Of a DNA stretch of 64,000 nucleotides, positions 10,869 through 22,362 are shown in pieces. The number at the start of each line of letters is the position of its first letter. The stretch's first letter is position 1. The position numbers and the translations under genes were made by a program. Below the pieces are notes generated by a model. The model was not told where the DNA came from. It was given only the letters and a program-made list of their open reading frames with translations, and did not search any database. Where the stretch lies: positions 89,934,399 to 89,998,398 of the forward strand of contig OZ024828.1 of assembly GCA_964016985.1 (NCBI GenBank), read 5' to 3'. The stretch is from Anodontia alba (Eukaryota > Mollusca > Bivalvia > Lucinida > Lucinidae).

Positions 10869-11085
10869 CGAGGGTCCTGCAGGAGTTTTGTCACTGGGTT
10901 CGGATTACTTCAGTGCTACGTTTTATCAACATATTTTTATTACAAACATTCAAAATATTCCCCCTTTACTGAAACACATTTTGTAACCTTTTAACCCAGT
11001 CGCGAAAAGCAGATAAATAATCTTCTTTTGTATCTGTTGGAGACACTGATAAATAGCGCTGCCAAGAGTACTATTAGAAGTATGG
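10869..11085 (-). mobile_element. mariner 3' end fragment
   Basis: Starts with TA then CGAGGGTCCTGCAGGAGTTTTGTCACTG split over 10869-10896, which is the mariner terminal inverted repeat. It continues as the reverse complement of the 3' part of the mariner at 55491-56828 (for example AATATTCCCCCTTTACTGAA, ACCCAGTCGCGAAAAGCAGA, GCGCTGCCAAGAG). Only the last 200 or so bases of the element remain. The transposase catalytic region is absent. Confidence 0.8.
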
Positions 11086-11089
11086 CAAG

Positions 11090-11215
11090 CGACTAACTTG
11101 GGAATACGCTTAAATAGGAAAAAGTGGCGACTGTGTACTACACAGAACAGCGCGTATCTAGGAAAACTGATTTTTGCGCTTATATTGGAAAAAAAGCTAT
11201 CTACAATCAGCCTCG
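11090..11215. repeat. Spaced GCG/GTCG motif repeat (first site)
   Basis: Contains GCAAGCGACTAACTTGGGAATACGCTTAAATAGG and the related CGCGTATCTAGGAAAACTG and TTGCGCTTATATTGGAAAA. The reverse complement resembles 19625-19740 (motifs of the type TTTCCAACTTAAGCG and TTTCCAAGATAGTCG). At both sites it adjoins a mariner remnant. Confidence 0.4.
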
Positions 11216-11251
11216 CTTTTCATAAACATTTTTTTTGTCAAACTGCGCGTA

Positions 11252-11311
11252 TAAATACATGTCATATGCAGGCATATTCTTTCTTCTGGCTTAACATGAA
11301 AGCTTAAAATT

Positions 11312-11351
<40 letters not shown>

Positions 11352-11720
11352 TTAGAACGATAATTCGACACGCTAATAATGGTCAAAACTATCAGCATAT
11401 ACAAGTGGCACCTCTACTAAAGGTTACCTCTCAACATCAGCCAATTCCCTCAAAATAATAACCATTTTTCTGAAAGTAAAAAGTACAATACATGTCATAT
11501 GCAGGCCTATTGTTTCTTCTGTCTTAACATGAAAGCCTAAGATTTTTTCTTTCTTTCTTGCTTGCTTTCTTTCTTTCTTTTGGAACGATAATTCGACACG
11601 CTAATAATATTCAATATTATCAGCATATACAATGGCATCTCTGCTAAAGGTCACCTCTCAACATCAGCCACTTCCCTAAAAATAATAACCAATTTTCTGA
11701 AAGTAAAAAGTACAATTTTT
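11252..11720. repeat. Tandem duplication (~235 bp x 2) with (TTTC)n
   Basis: Unit 1 (11252-11485) and unit 2 (11486-11720) each run from ACATGTCATATGCAGGC through a TTTC microsatellite, then ACGATAATTCGACACGCTAA, ATCAGCATATACAA and ACCTCTCAACATCAGCCA to CTGAAAGTAAAAAGTACAAT. The first carries a longer pure (TTTC)n (11310-11352), and in the second it is interrupted by TTGCTTGC. Confidence 0.85.
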
Positions 11721-12254
11721 CTGTATATTCGGCTTTTCTACAATACCACCTCCCTACAATAGCTACTTTTTCCAAAGGCTATTTTGCTAAAGCATAAGAA
11801 TCAGCCTTTCAAATAGTATATCTACATTAAGAGGAACTTGCTGAGTAACGTATTTACCCTGAATATTCGGATGCTCTTACTTTTTACCGTACATATTCTA
11901 AAATTTTAACCTGCACATTTGGCTAACTAGAGTAGTATTTACAAAGTTTCCAGTGCAGACCCTGATCAAACTGTTTGGATTTTGATCTGGGTCTACACTG
12001 TTTGCTCAGGCTGTTTCATGTCGGAATATTTAGGGTAAATATCGTAGTCTGCGATCAAACGAGTATTTCAAGGAACTTGATATGGTGAAGACATCTGACG
12101 TAGTTCATCTATACAATAAACAGTCATCTTTGGCTCATTTAAAATGATGTACAAAACTGATAAAAAGCAGAAATGCTTATCAGTTGAATGTAAGATAGAT
12201 CATCGCCAGTAGACTGTTATGGAACGCCATTGCTGTCTTATACGGCGCAAACAC

Positions 12255-12600
12255 CTCACGTTTTGCGATTACTTTATACGAGTTTGATGTAACTTTATGG
12301 GGGTTAATTATTGCAGTATCTGACTTATTGTTACGCTATGCGAATTGACCATTACGTTTTGTACTTTTATCGCTACGCTATGTGGGTTTGTTATTTACTT
12401 ACGCTGGTTTAATATTGCGTTATTTAATTTGTTCATTGTGTTTTGTGCATTTCCTAATAACTTCTGTGGACATTTCGTTTCTTTATGTCACAATGGCTGA
12501 CTGATGCCGTACGTTATGTGAGTTTTGATTACGAAGTGAGTTTGTCAATGCGTTCAGTGACTTTATTATTACGTTATGCCATAAACCGTAAGTAACGGAA
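12255..12600. repeat. Degenerate minisatellite, ~27-bp units
   Basis: Variants of ATTACGTTATGYGAGTTT recur, for example TTGTTACGCTATGCGAATTG, ATCGCTACGCTATGTGGGTT, TACGTTATGTGAGTTTTGAT and ATTACGTTATGCC. Units are strongly diverged and the spacing is irregular. The preceding 11720-12255 shows nothing recognisable beyond a single GATCTGGGTCTACACTGTTT at about 11982. Confidence 0.5.
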
Positions 12601-12678
12601 ACAAACGAGATTTCCCGATTTATAGAAAGGTACTTGACAATACCGATTATCACCGTCTGTGTTTGCGAAAATGAGTCA

Positions 12679-12679
12679 A

Positions 12680-12723
<44 letters not shown>
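12679..12723. repeat. (ATCT)n microsatellite
   Basis: About 11 uninterrupted TATC/ATCT units immediately before the 41-bp satellite. Confidence 0.95.
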
Positions 12724-12734
12724 AAGATTTTCTA

Positions 12735-15700
12735 GTGGACATTAAAATACTGCCTCAGTACCAGTCCTATGGATAGGACACACTCCACTACTGTCCCAGG
12801 GTCAGTCCAACTGATACGACACAGTCAACAAATGTCCCAGTCTCAGTCCTACTGCTATGATACAGCCCCAGTAATTGTCCTACGGATATGATACATTCCA
12901 TTACTGCCCCAGTACCAGTCCTATTGATATGACACAATATACTACTGCCCCTATACTAGCCCTACGTATATGATACAGTACATTACAACCTCAGTTCCAG
13001 TTCTGTTGATGTACACTACTGTCACATTGCCAGTCCTACTGATACTACACAGTCCACTTCTGTCCCATAATGATATACAGATATGGCACAGTCCACCAAT
13101 TCACCAACCAGTCCTAATGATACGACACAATCAATGTCTGTCGCGGTACTAGTCCTACTGATATGATACAGTCTACCACTGCCCAGTACCAGTCCTATTG
13201 ATACGACAGCCACTTCTGTCCCAGTATAAGTCCTGCTGATATGAAACAATCCACACTGTCCCAATACAAGACATATTGATAAGATAGTCTACTACAGTCC
13301 TTTACCAGTCCTATTGATACCTTACTTCTAGTGATATTCAACAGTCCATTACTGCCCTAATTCTAGTCCTCTTGATACCCTACAATCCACAACTGCCCCA
13401 GTACATGACCTATTGATACGACACAATACACTACTGGCCCAGTACCAATCCTACTTAAACGCTACAGTACACTTTTGCCCAAGTTCCTATCTTATTAATA
13501 CGTCAAAATCCTCAAGTGCCCCAGTGCCAATCCTACTGATGCCGTACAGTCCACTACTGACCCAGTAATAATCATATTCATATGACAAAGTACACTATTG
13601 CCCCAGTATTAGTCCTTGTTATAAGCTGCAGCACACTACTGCAGCACTGTCAGCCCTATTTATACGTCACAGTCCACTGCTGGCCCAGTACCAGTGATAT
13701 TCAACAGTCCACTACTGCCCCAGTACTATTCTTATTAATACGACACAGGACACTACTGCACAAGGATTAGTCCTACTTATAATTATATATAAAAGTACAC
13801 TAATGACCAAGTGCTAGTCCTGTTGATACGTCGCAGCCCACTTCTGACCCAGTACTAGTCCTACTGATACCCTTCAGTGCAATTCTGCCCCAGTATTTGC
13901 CATGTGGATACGACACAGTCCACTACTACCAGTACCAGTTGTACTGATACCCTACAGTTCATCTCTGCCCAAGAACCAGACTAGCCCTTTTGATACTCTA
14001 CAGTCCACTATCCCCCCAGCACCAGTCCTACTAATACCTACAGTCTACTACTGCCCCAGTACCAGACCTATTGATACAACACAATCCATTACTGCCCCAG
14101 TACGTCCTACTGATACCCTACAGTCCACTATTATCCAATTTCTACTCCTACTGATATGGGTACGGTCACAGTACCAGTCATTTTGATATGCTCAGTCCAC
14201 AACGCCCTAGAACCAGTCCTACTGATACTGCACAGTCCACTATTATCCAATTTCCACGCCTACTGATATGGCTACGGTCACAGTACCAGTCATTTTGATA
14301 TGCTCAGTCCACAACTGCCCTAGTACGAGTTCTGCTGATACCATAAAAACCACTACTGCCGCAGTACCAGTCCTACTAATATGACATAGATCCCCAGTGC
14401 CGCAGTACCAGTCCTATTGATACCCTACAGTTGACCCCTCTCCCAGTACCAGTACCATTGATACCCTACAGTCCACAACTGCCCCAGTACCAGTCATTTT
14501 GATACGACACAGTACACTACTGCCCTAGTACCAGTCCTTCATATACGTTACAGTATATTATTGACCTAGTACCAGTCTTATTTATACGACACAGTGTACT
14601 ACTGTTCCATTACCGGTCCTCCTGATACTACACAGTCCACTACTGTCCGAGTAACAGTCTTACTGATTATGATACAGTCTACAAATGCTCCACTACCAGT
14701 TCTACTGATACAACACAGTCCACTACTGTCCCAGTACTAGTTCTACTGTTATGATACAGTTTATCACTGCCATGGACCAGTCCTCCTGATACTACACACC
14801 CCACTACTGTCCCGGAATCAGTCTTACTGATATAATACAACCCACTTATGCTCCAGTACCAGTTCTACTGATACAACACAGTCCGCTACTGTCCTAGTAC
14901 TAGTCCTACAGATATGATACAGTCTACCATTGCCATGGATCATTCCAACTGATACGATACAGTCCGCTACTACCCCGATACCAGACCCTGCAGTCCACTA
15001 CTACCCAAATACCAATTCCATTGATATCCTTCAATCCACTATTGCTCCAATACCAGTCTTATTGATACGAGTCAGTACACTACTGCCCCAGAACTACTCC
15101 TACTTATACGCTACAGTACACTGCCCCAGCACCTGTCTTATTGATAAATCACAGTCCATAACTGCCCCAGTACCCGCCCTACTGATCCTACAGTCCACTA
15201 CTGCCCCAGTACAAGTCCTATTGATACGACACAGTACACTTCTGCCCCAGTACCCGTCCTACTTATTCACATTTGATATGTCACAGTACACTGCTGGCCA
15301 AGAATCCGTCCTACTCATATCAGACAGTCCACTACTGCCACCCCAGTACCAATCCTACTGATACCATACAATCCACTGCTGCCCCAATTCCAGTCCTACT
15401 GATACAACACAGTCCACTACTGCTTCAGTGCGAGCTGTGCTGGGGCCCTACAGTCAACTACTGCCCCAGTACCAGTCTTACTGATATGATATAGTCCTCT
15501 ACTATCTCAGTACCAGTCCTTCTGGAATGATGTCCACTATTGCTTCAGTATCAGTCTTGCTGATAGCCTATAGTCTACTCTTGTCCCAGTACATGTCCTG
15601 CTGATACCCTACAGTCCAGTACTGTCCAAGCACCAGTTCTACTGATACTCTATAGTCCATTAAGCCCAGGTACCAGTCCTATTGATGTCTCACAGTCAAT

Positions 15701-15790
15701 TAGTGCACCAATATCTGTCCTACTGATACCCTGTAATTAACCACTGTCTCAGTACCAGACCTATCGATACGTCCATTATTGCCCTAGTAT
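12735..15790 (+). repeat. 41-bp satellite, forward arm (~74 units)
   Basis: The consensus unit is CCAGTACCAGTCCTACTGAT followed by ACGACACAGTCCACTACTGCC. Units are 39-42 bases with many point changes (TACCCTACAG and TATGATACAG variants of the middle part). The open frames here (for example 14930-15361, 143 codons) exist because 41 is not a multiple of three and the unit is poor in stops. Their translations repeat every 41 residues and should not be called genes. The array meets an inverted arm at about 15793. Confidence 0.95.
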
Positions 15791-15794
15791 CCGT

Positions 15795-17462
15795 CCGAGG
15801 ACTAATACTGTGTCTATAGTGGACTGTAGAGTATGTGGAAGACTGGTACTGGGTCTGAATCAACCGCTGAGAATAAGGAGATATTGGATCTGTGCTGGAC
15901 TGCAGAGTATAGGGAAGACGTGTACTGGGTCTGAAATGGACTGTATATTATACGGAGGACTGGTACTGGGTCTGTAGTGGACTGAACAGAATACGGAGGA
16001 CTGTAGTTGACTGTAGAGTATACGGAGAACTGGTAGTTATTCTGTAGTGAACTGTAGGGTATACGGAGGAATGATAATGTGTCTCTGCTGGATTACAGAG
16101 TATACGGAGGACTAGAACTTTGTCTGTAAGGGACTGTAGAGTATACGGAGGGCTGGAACTTAGTCTATAAAGGACTGCAGAGTATAAGGAGGACCAGTCC
16201 TGAGTCTGTAAAGGACTGTAGATTACACGGAGGACTAGAACTGGGATTGTAGTAAATTGTAGAGTATACAGAGGACTAGGACGGTCTATAATGGACTGCA
16301 GAGTATACAGACTGGTACCGGGGTCTCTAGAAGATTTAGCAGAGGACTGGTACTTTGTCTGTAGTGGACTGTAGAGTATACGGAAGACTGGTATTCTGTC
16401 CGTGGTGGACTGTAGATTATACGGAGGACTGGTACTGGGTCTGTAGTGGACTGTAAAGTATACGGAGGACTGATACTGGACCTATAGTGGATAGAAGAGT
16501 ATACAGAGGACTGGTACTGTATCTGTAGTTTACTGTTGAGTCTACAGAGGACTGGTACGGTAGTGGACTGCAGAGTATACGGAGGACTGGTACTGGGTCT
16601 GTAGTGGACTGTAGAGTATACGGAGGACCGGTACGGTGTTTGTAGTGGACTGCTGAGTATACGGAGGACTGGTACTGGGTCTGTAGTGGACTGTAGAGTA
16701 TACGGAGGACTGGTACTGGTTTTCTAGTGGACTGTAGAGTATACAGAGGACTGGTACGGTGTTTGTAGTGGACTGTAGAGTGTGCGGAAGACTTGAACTT
16801 TGTCGGCAGTGGATTGTAGAGTATACGAAGGACTGGTAATGTGTCTGTGGTGGACTGTAGACTATAGGAAGTACTAGAACATGGTCTATAGTGGACTGTA
16901 GAGAATACGGACTGGTACTGGGTTTCTATAAGGTTGTAGAGTATACGGAGGACTGGTAGACACATTTGTGCATTTTTCGCGGGCTGTAGATTGTATGGAG
17001 GACTGGTACTTATTAGGAGGACTGGTTCTAGTTCTTTAAGGAATATAGTATACAGAGGACTGGTACTGGGGCTGTAGTGGCCTGTAGAGTATACGCAGGA
17101 CAGGTTCTTGGTCTGTAGGGGACTGTGGATTTCACTTAGGACTGGTACTGGGTCTGTAGGGGACTGTATACTGGGGACTGGTACTGGGTTTGTAGTGGAC
17201 TGTACTGTATGCTGGGGACTGGTACTGGGTCTGTACTGGACTGGAAATCATACGTAGGTTTGGTGTTGGGTATTTAGAGAATTGTAGTGTATACGGAGGA
17301 CTAGTACCTTGACTGTAGTGGAGTGTAAAGTATTCGGAGAACTGGTACTGTGTCTGTGGTGGACTGCGGAATATACGGAGGACCGGTACTGGGTCTGTAG
17401 TGGAATGGAGAATATATGGAGGACTGGTGCTGGGTCTATAGTGGAGTGGACTATAGAGCTCC
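15795..17462 (-). repeat. 41-bp satellite, inverted arm (~40 units)
   Basis: On the plus strand the unit reads CTGTAGTGGACTGTAGAGTA then TACGGAGGACTGGTACTGGGT. Its reverse complement aligns with the forward-arm unit at CCCAGTACCAGTCCT and CAGTCCACTAC but has its own middle (CCGTATACTCTA in place of ACTGATACGACA). So the two arms are the same satellite in opposite orientation, each with an arm-specific variant. The arm ends where an X-repeat copy begins at 17463. The 182-codon minus-strand frame at 16417-16965 is a repeat by-product. Confidence 0.93.
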
Positions 17463-17795
17463 CAAGGGTCAAAAAAAGATAAGAGAAAAGTCCAGGGAGT
17501 GTCACAATCACAAACCGCAGCCCTTCCCTGACCCCAAGAGGAAGAGAAAACCGACAAATCCAAACAAGCACAAATAGAACAAACGTACGAAAAGCACTAA
17601 GATTGGCTCTCTCTTCCCCAAGCGAGGTAATCGCAATACTAAAAGGACTGAAAACACAAGAAGAAAATGACACACTGAAAGACATACAACAAATCGCCTC
17701 GTAGAATAAACCAAAAAGCAACAAAGAGTAAGACTAACACCGGGACCACCGCCTTAGAACGGTCAGTAGAGTAAACCACCGGGGGGTTTAAAGTT
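17463..17795 (-). mobile_element. Repeat X, copy A (5'-truncated)
   Basis: Reads, in reverse complement, from the CCCCGGTGGTTTACTCTAC region through GTTCTAAGGCGGTGGTCCCG, TTATTCTACGAGGCGATTTG and TTGGGGTCAGGGAAGGGCTG to GGACTTTTCTCTTATC and a short T tail. It shares this 3' terminus with copies near 41677, 46700, 51283 and 62184 but starts further downstream. It abuts the satellite arm and probably landed at its edge. Confidence 0.8.
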
Positions 17796-18258
17796 AAAAG
17801 CTTATCCAAATGACTAAGTTCATTTGTTGTTCTTCATTATTTTCAATCCCCTGAGTCAGGGGCTTTTAACAGAGATTTTGCCATAAATGTGTCCCCGCAA
17901 TGCCGGGCGTTTACCAGGGTTTTGCATTGCAAATATGAAAGCCCCGCTGTTCCCCGTCTGCGTACGACCGGACGTTTCAAATAATTGGTGCATTAGTTGT
18001 TTCATATTTTTATAGTTTGACTTTGTAATAAGCCTTTCGCATGATTTTTGTATGGATTTGACTAATAGAATAAGTACATTATTATGGTCGTGGTTTGTCT
18101 TTTCTATCCATTTTTCTGGATTTTGCCAATAAAAATGACTTAATTGGACTTGATTTGCTTTTGGAATAATAATATTTCCTACAAGTACAAATTGTCTGCA
18201 ACCAGATCAAGCTAAGACCGTTATAGAAGAGATAACAAGTTAAGTACGATTTCATTAT

Positions 18259-18259
<1 letters not shown>

Positions 18260-18303
<44 letters not shown>
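18260..18303. repeat. (GA)n microsatellite 1
   Basis: About 21 GA units. The flanking 17800-19230 has no recognisable gene. The minus-strand frames across it are Leu-Ser repeats. Confidence 0.95.
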
Positions 18304-18308
<5 letters not shown>

Positions 18309-18447
18309 GGTAATAGTGGTATAGTGGTAGTAACTGCCCAGAAATTTTTGTAGAGGTGTGCAATCTGATTCTCGATAGCTATATATATAATTATTGTCGC
18401 AAATTCCACCCCATATTGTCCGCACATGCCCCGTGCAGGCAGATGTT

Positions 18448-18450
<3 letters not shown>

Positions 18451-18488
<38 letters not shown>
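18451..18488. repeat. (GA)n microsatellite 2
   Basis: About 19 GA units, 150 bases from the first (GA)n tract and in the same orientation. Confidence 0.95.
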
Positions 18489-18491
<3 letters not shown>

Positions 18492-19230
18492 CTTATTCGC
18501 TTTCTATTTACAATTCATATGTTTCAACTCTGCATAAATGGCTGTATAGAGTGTCTTGTGCCAACGTAAAGACAAAAAAATCGCCTCAAAGAGAGCAATA
18601 GATAGGATTTACTTCTATGTGTGTACACGTGTGCCTTTCTATGTATCCAGTAGTTTCCGTTTCGAAGTAAAGTAGCAAATGTATATTGATCAGAGATGTA
18701 GCTGAAGCTATCCAAATTAGTCATGCAAACATATTCTCTTCTAAAAGCAGTGTTTTCTAATTCTGAAAGAATATTTCCTCTTGAAGGTAAGGAGCTCATA
18801 AACAGTGAGACTTGAGATACCTGGGCAAGTTTGTGAACCTGTTCAAATATAATGTTTTACAGACAACAGGGATACAATGCTAAGCAGTTTGGCTGAGGCT
18901 ATAAAGCTATAGTTTCTGAGTTAACCGAAAAAAGGTCTCAGGGTTAACAGACACGATTTACGGTTTAATCGATTTTCCGGGACAATAGAAATGTTTGTTA
19001 GTGCAATATAAAACATTTATGACGTTCCATAGGCTGTTTCGTAAATAGGTGCTGTATGTGGACGGATAAGTATCGCTACAAAAACATGTGTTGACTTCTT
19101 TTAACCTTCATAGTCGTGATGCATATAACTATAATGTAATTGATAAAGCATTGAGTTATTGTGTCCAATGACCTAAAATTTATAATATATGTGCAACATG
19201 AATTAACACACATACACACACACGCACTCA

Positions 19231-19384
19231 CAGTTGTCAGTTTCTGGCGAAAGAATGTGCACAGTACTGGTTAACCGCTTAGAGGACTAAGCCTGCCCAG
19301 TAAACGTGTGGTTAGGTAAACTGACCGCGCTCGACATGACCCCATTGGGTTGACTGGGCCGTAAAACCTCAACACAAACAAACA
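19231..19384 (+). mobile_element. SINE copy, 5'-truncated
   Basis: From CAGTTGTCAGTTTCTGGCG through ATACTGGTTAACCGCTTAG-type sequence, GGACTAAGCCTGCCCAGTAA, ACCCCATTGGGTTGACTGGG and AAACCTCAACACAAACAAAC. It matches the 3' half of the full SINE at 38153-38467 and lacks the tRNA-like head. Confidence 0.85.
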
Positions 19385-19621
19385 CGCACAGAGTACAATA
19401 CAATAAAAGACAGCTGGCATGTAAATGCTGATTACGAGTAACTTAGGCCTACAATAACATCAATTTTAAGACCTCATTTACAAAGCGCAAGCTATACATG
19501 CAAGAAATTATAAAAGTCTACACCAGGTGAAAGACACCGTTGCAGTTTGTGTTAAAATCAACGACCACCAATACTTAAAAGGATGATTTTTTGTATATAA
19601 AACGATGATGCTCACTGCAGA

Positions 19622-19740
19622 TATTGATTTTTCCAACTTAGTCGTTTTTCTCATTTAGTCGTTTTTCCAACTTAAGCGCTTGATATACGTTTTCCAAGAT
19701 AGTCGTTATTTTTTCCCACTTAAGCGTATTTCCAAATAAG
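19622..19740. repeat. Spaced GCG/GTCG motif repeat (second site)
   Basis: Consists of TTTTTCCAACTTAGTCG, TTTCTCATTTAGTCG, TTTTTCCAACTTAAGCG, TTTTCCAAGATAGTCG and CCCACTTAAGCGTATTTCC, that is, a TTTTCCAACTTARKCG unit at roughly 18-35 base spacing. It replaces the expected 3' end of the adjacent mariner remnant. A related block is at 11090-11215. Confidence 0.5.
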
Positions 19741-20632
19741 TCTCTTAACAGACGTATACTTATTTCCAGAAAGCATTTTCTTAAGCCTTGGAAATAAAAA
19801 AAGTCACAGGGACTCAGGTCAGGTGAATAAGGTGGATGGTTTAAAACTTTCACCTTTTCAGAAGCCAAAAAAGACTTAACAACCTCACACTTATGAGAGG
19901 AGGCGTTGTCATGTAAAAGGTGGACTCCTGACCATCCTTTGCTTGGTCGTTTCGTATTGTAAAACTCTTTCACTTTCTTCAGTACAGAATTCTTGCAGAA
20001 TCGGCCATTGACTGTATGACCAGATGGATGAGGCACTTGAACGACTGGCCCACTTGAATTAAAGAAAATTGCGTACAACATCTTTATCGAACTTATGGTT
20101 CTCTTGGCAATGCATGGGCGTTTTTGATCTTTTCGCTTCCATTGCTTATTATCAGCCTTTCTTTGTGGCACAAACATGTTTCATCACCTGTTAGCAAGTT
20201 AGAAATAACCCGACTATTACAGCCTTTGTATGTTTTCAAAAGTTCCCGGGCACATTTAAGGCGTTGTGTATTTTGCTCCTCAGTGAGCAAATGAGGTACC
20301 CACCTAGCGCAAACCTTTCTCAGGTCCCAACGCTTTTTCAGAATTATTTGCACGCTGCCTCCTGATATGCCAGTACAACTAGCTATATCTTTGACAGACA
20401 ATCGCGCATCCTGTTCGACCACAATCTTTAGAGCAGCGATGTTAGCCTTGGTAACAGAGGTTTTAGGCCTTCCAGGACGGGTATCATCTTCAACAGAAAA
20501 TTTCCCAGCTTTAAAAGCTTTAACCCACCTAAACTAAAAACTGTGCACATTGAAATGGTCTGAGGTTTATATATACCATACAATTCATTAAATATCTGCT
20601 TTAAATCTATATTAAGCCTAAATGCGGCATTC
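19735..20632 (-). pseudogene. mariner transposase pseudogene (3' and 5' ends lost)
   Basis: On the minus strand the coding region lies in two overlapping frames, 20422-20093 and 20177 downwards, so a frameshift lies near 20170. Mariner features visible: RPGRPKTSVT-like linker after the first helix-turn-helix (RPGRP near 20475), a second HTH (SVKDIASCTGISGGSVQ), catalytic Asp 1 in LLTGDET, Asp 2 in LLHDNASSHK, and Asp 3 in SPDLSPCDFF. There are 34 residues between the second and third, the D34D spacing of mariner. Downstream of the third Asp the sequence turns into the motif repeat at 19622-19740, and upstream it ends at about 20632 without a terminal repeat. Not functional. Close relative of the copy at 55491-56828. 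Confidence 0.88.
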
Positions 20633-20639
20633 TGATCGG

Positions 20640-21720
20640 GTCATTGCTGCTCGTCCATACATTTGATCTGTTAATCCAGCACATCGTCTTCTAATATTAA
20701 ATATAGCTAAATATAGACCTTTTTTGAACACTACGTCACACAATAAGCATCATTCGAAACCTCTCGGTCCTTAACGCAGAGTACGTTGCAGACAGTTGAT
20801 GTTTACCTTTACCGGACAGTACAATGCAAATATTTATTCAGGAAAATAAAGCAGTTTCAGTCGTCAAATGTTTCTCATCGAGTGATCATTTAAATCTCAT
20901 ATCTATTTTGACTATATAGTAGATAAAACTAGGCGTAAAAATGGTCACTATGTAGCAATATTACGGTTGCGCGCGTGCCTGCCGATATCGGAAAAATATC
21001 ATTGAAACAGTTGTATTTGTCTCAGGAAAAACAATCAGATACAAGCAGTATTTCAAAACACTAGATAAAATTTACGATTAAATATTAACCAAAAGTCATT
21101 TATTTTCTAATACAACTTGCCTTGAATCCAGTGGTATCAGTGGCACTGGAAATGTTTCTGCCATGCACAATTTTTGGTCACGTGGCATAACATTGTAATC
21201 ACGTGGTCAGTAGCCCGGATAAAAACAATAACATTAAAAAGGTCTATAGCGTTCTAAAGGTTAACAGCTTTGCATATACATGCCAAAAATCTTTTCATAG
21301 TGAGAGAAAACGCTTTCATGAAAGCCCTCCAGCAAGATATTTGCCGTTTGACCACATAATTGTCATGATGTGCATTGTGCATCGTATTTGAAAACTAATG
21401 GTCCATACAAGTAAAAATGAACCTATTTAATTTAACAAATCTGATCAGTCTGTGTGTAAGTTGGATACTGTGCGATTGATGTATTACAGTATTTTATACT
21501 AATGACCTAATCAGTGAACTGAGTGGCCACCATTATGCACTAGACTGACCAAATCACTCTGATCTGAGTAACACCTATGCTCAGAGGGACGTTTTCACTG
21601 GATAAGGATCTAATGAAAGGATTAGTTTTGATGACACCTTCTTCTAGCGATAAATTTTAGTAAAGCAGATCATCTGTTCCAGCACCATTTTTCTAAACGA
21701 CAGTGTACATTTCATTTAAA
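20640..21720. other. No gene recognised
   Basis: AT-rich sequence with CGCGCG and CCGATATCGG islets. No transposon ends, tandem structure or coding signature was noticed. The 62-codon frame at 21203-21391 is unremarkable. Confidence 0.4.
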
Positions 21721-21725
21721 AACAT

Positions 21726-21800
21726 GGGCGGGGGGGGGGGGTGCGGGGGGGGGGGGGGGGGGGGGGGCGAGGGACGGCGAGGCGGGGGGGGGGGGGGGTG
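21726..21800. repeat. Poly(G) tract
   Basis: About 75 bases almost entirely guanine, with isolated C, A and T interruptions (GTGCGGG, GGCGAGGGACGGCGAGGCGGG). Strong G-quadruplex potential; also a likely site of assembly or sequencing error. Confidence 0.9.
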
Positions 21801-21930
21801 AGGAAGAAATATTACTCATAACAATAATGACAATTCACAGGTTGGACGTAGTTCAGACTAGTGTAGAACGAAAATTTTTGATCTTGATCACGCTGCGCAA
21901 GCTGATCTAAATTTGGACGGCACTGGTTGA

Positions 21931-22065
<135 letters not shown>

Positions 22066-22199
22066 CTCCTTCGTAAAGAAATAAGAAACGACCTTATGGT
22101 ATTTGAGACTAGCTTAGACCAAGGTGAACCGGCATTTCCGCGCAGTCTGATCTGGGTCTACACATATCACCAACAGAATAGATCATGTCAACGATTCAT

Positions 22200-22362
22200 T
22201 GTCCCTGAATCTCACTCTCTGGGCTAACTCAGCAGATGACAAATTCATGACTTTTTTCTTATTTTCTCCCATAAAACATGTTTTGACATTTTACGCAAAT
22301 TATCTCTACTGAAGACAATTTGCATAGAAAATCAAATCCTGTGGTGATAATATGTACGAGTA
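22200..22362. mobile_element. Palindromic MITE P, copy 1 (right arm damaged)
   Basis: Left arm: TCTCTGGGCTAACTCAGCAG, ATGACAAATTCATGAC, TTTTTTCTTATTTTCTCCCA, GTTTTGACATTTTACGCAAA. Right arm begins AGACAATTTGCATAGAAAATC and AAATCCTGTGG and then stops at the mariner remnant. Compare the complete copy at 23310-23500. Confidence 0.65.

Noticed and set aside
14930..15361. 143-codon open frame
   Set aside because: Same reason: forward arm of the 41-bp satellite.
16417..16965. 182-codon minus-strand open frame
   Set aside because: Lies wholly within the 41-bp satellite. Its translation repeats every 41 residues, and its openness follows from the repeat.
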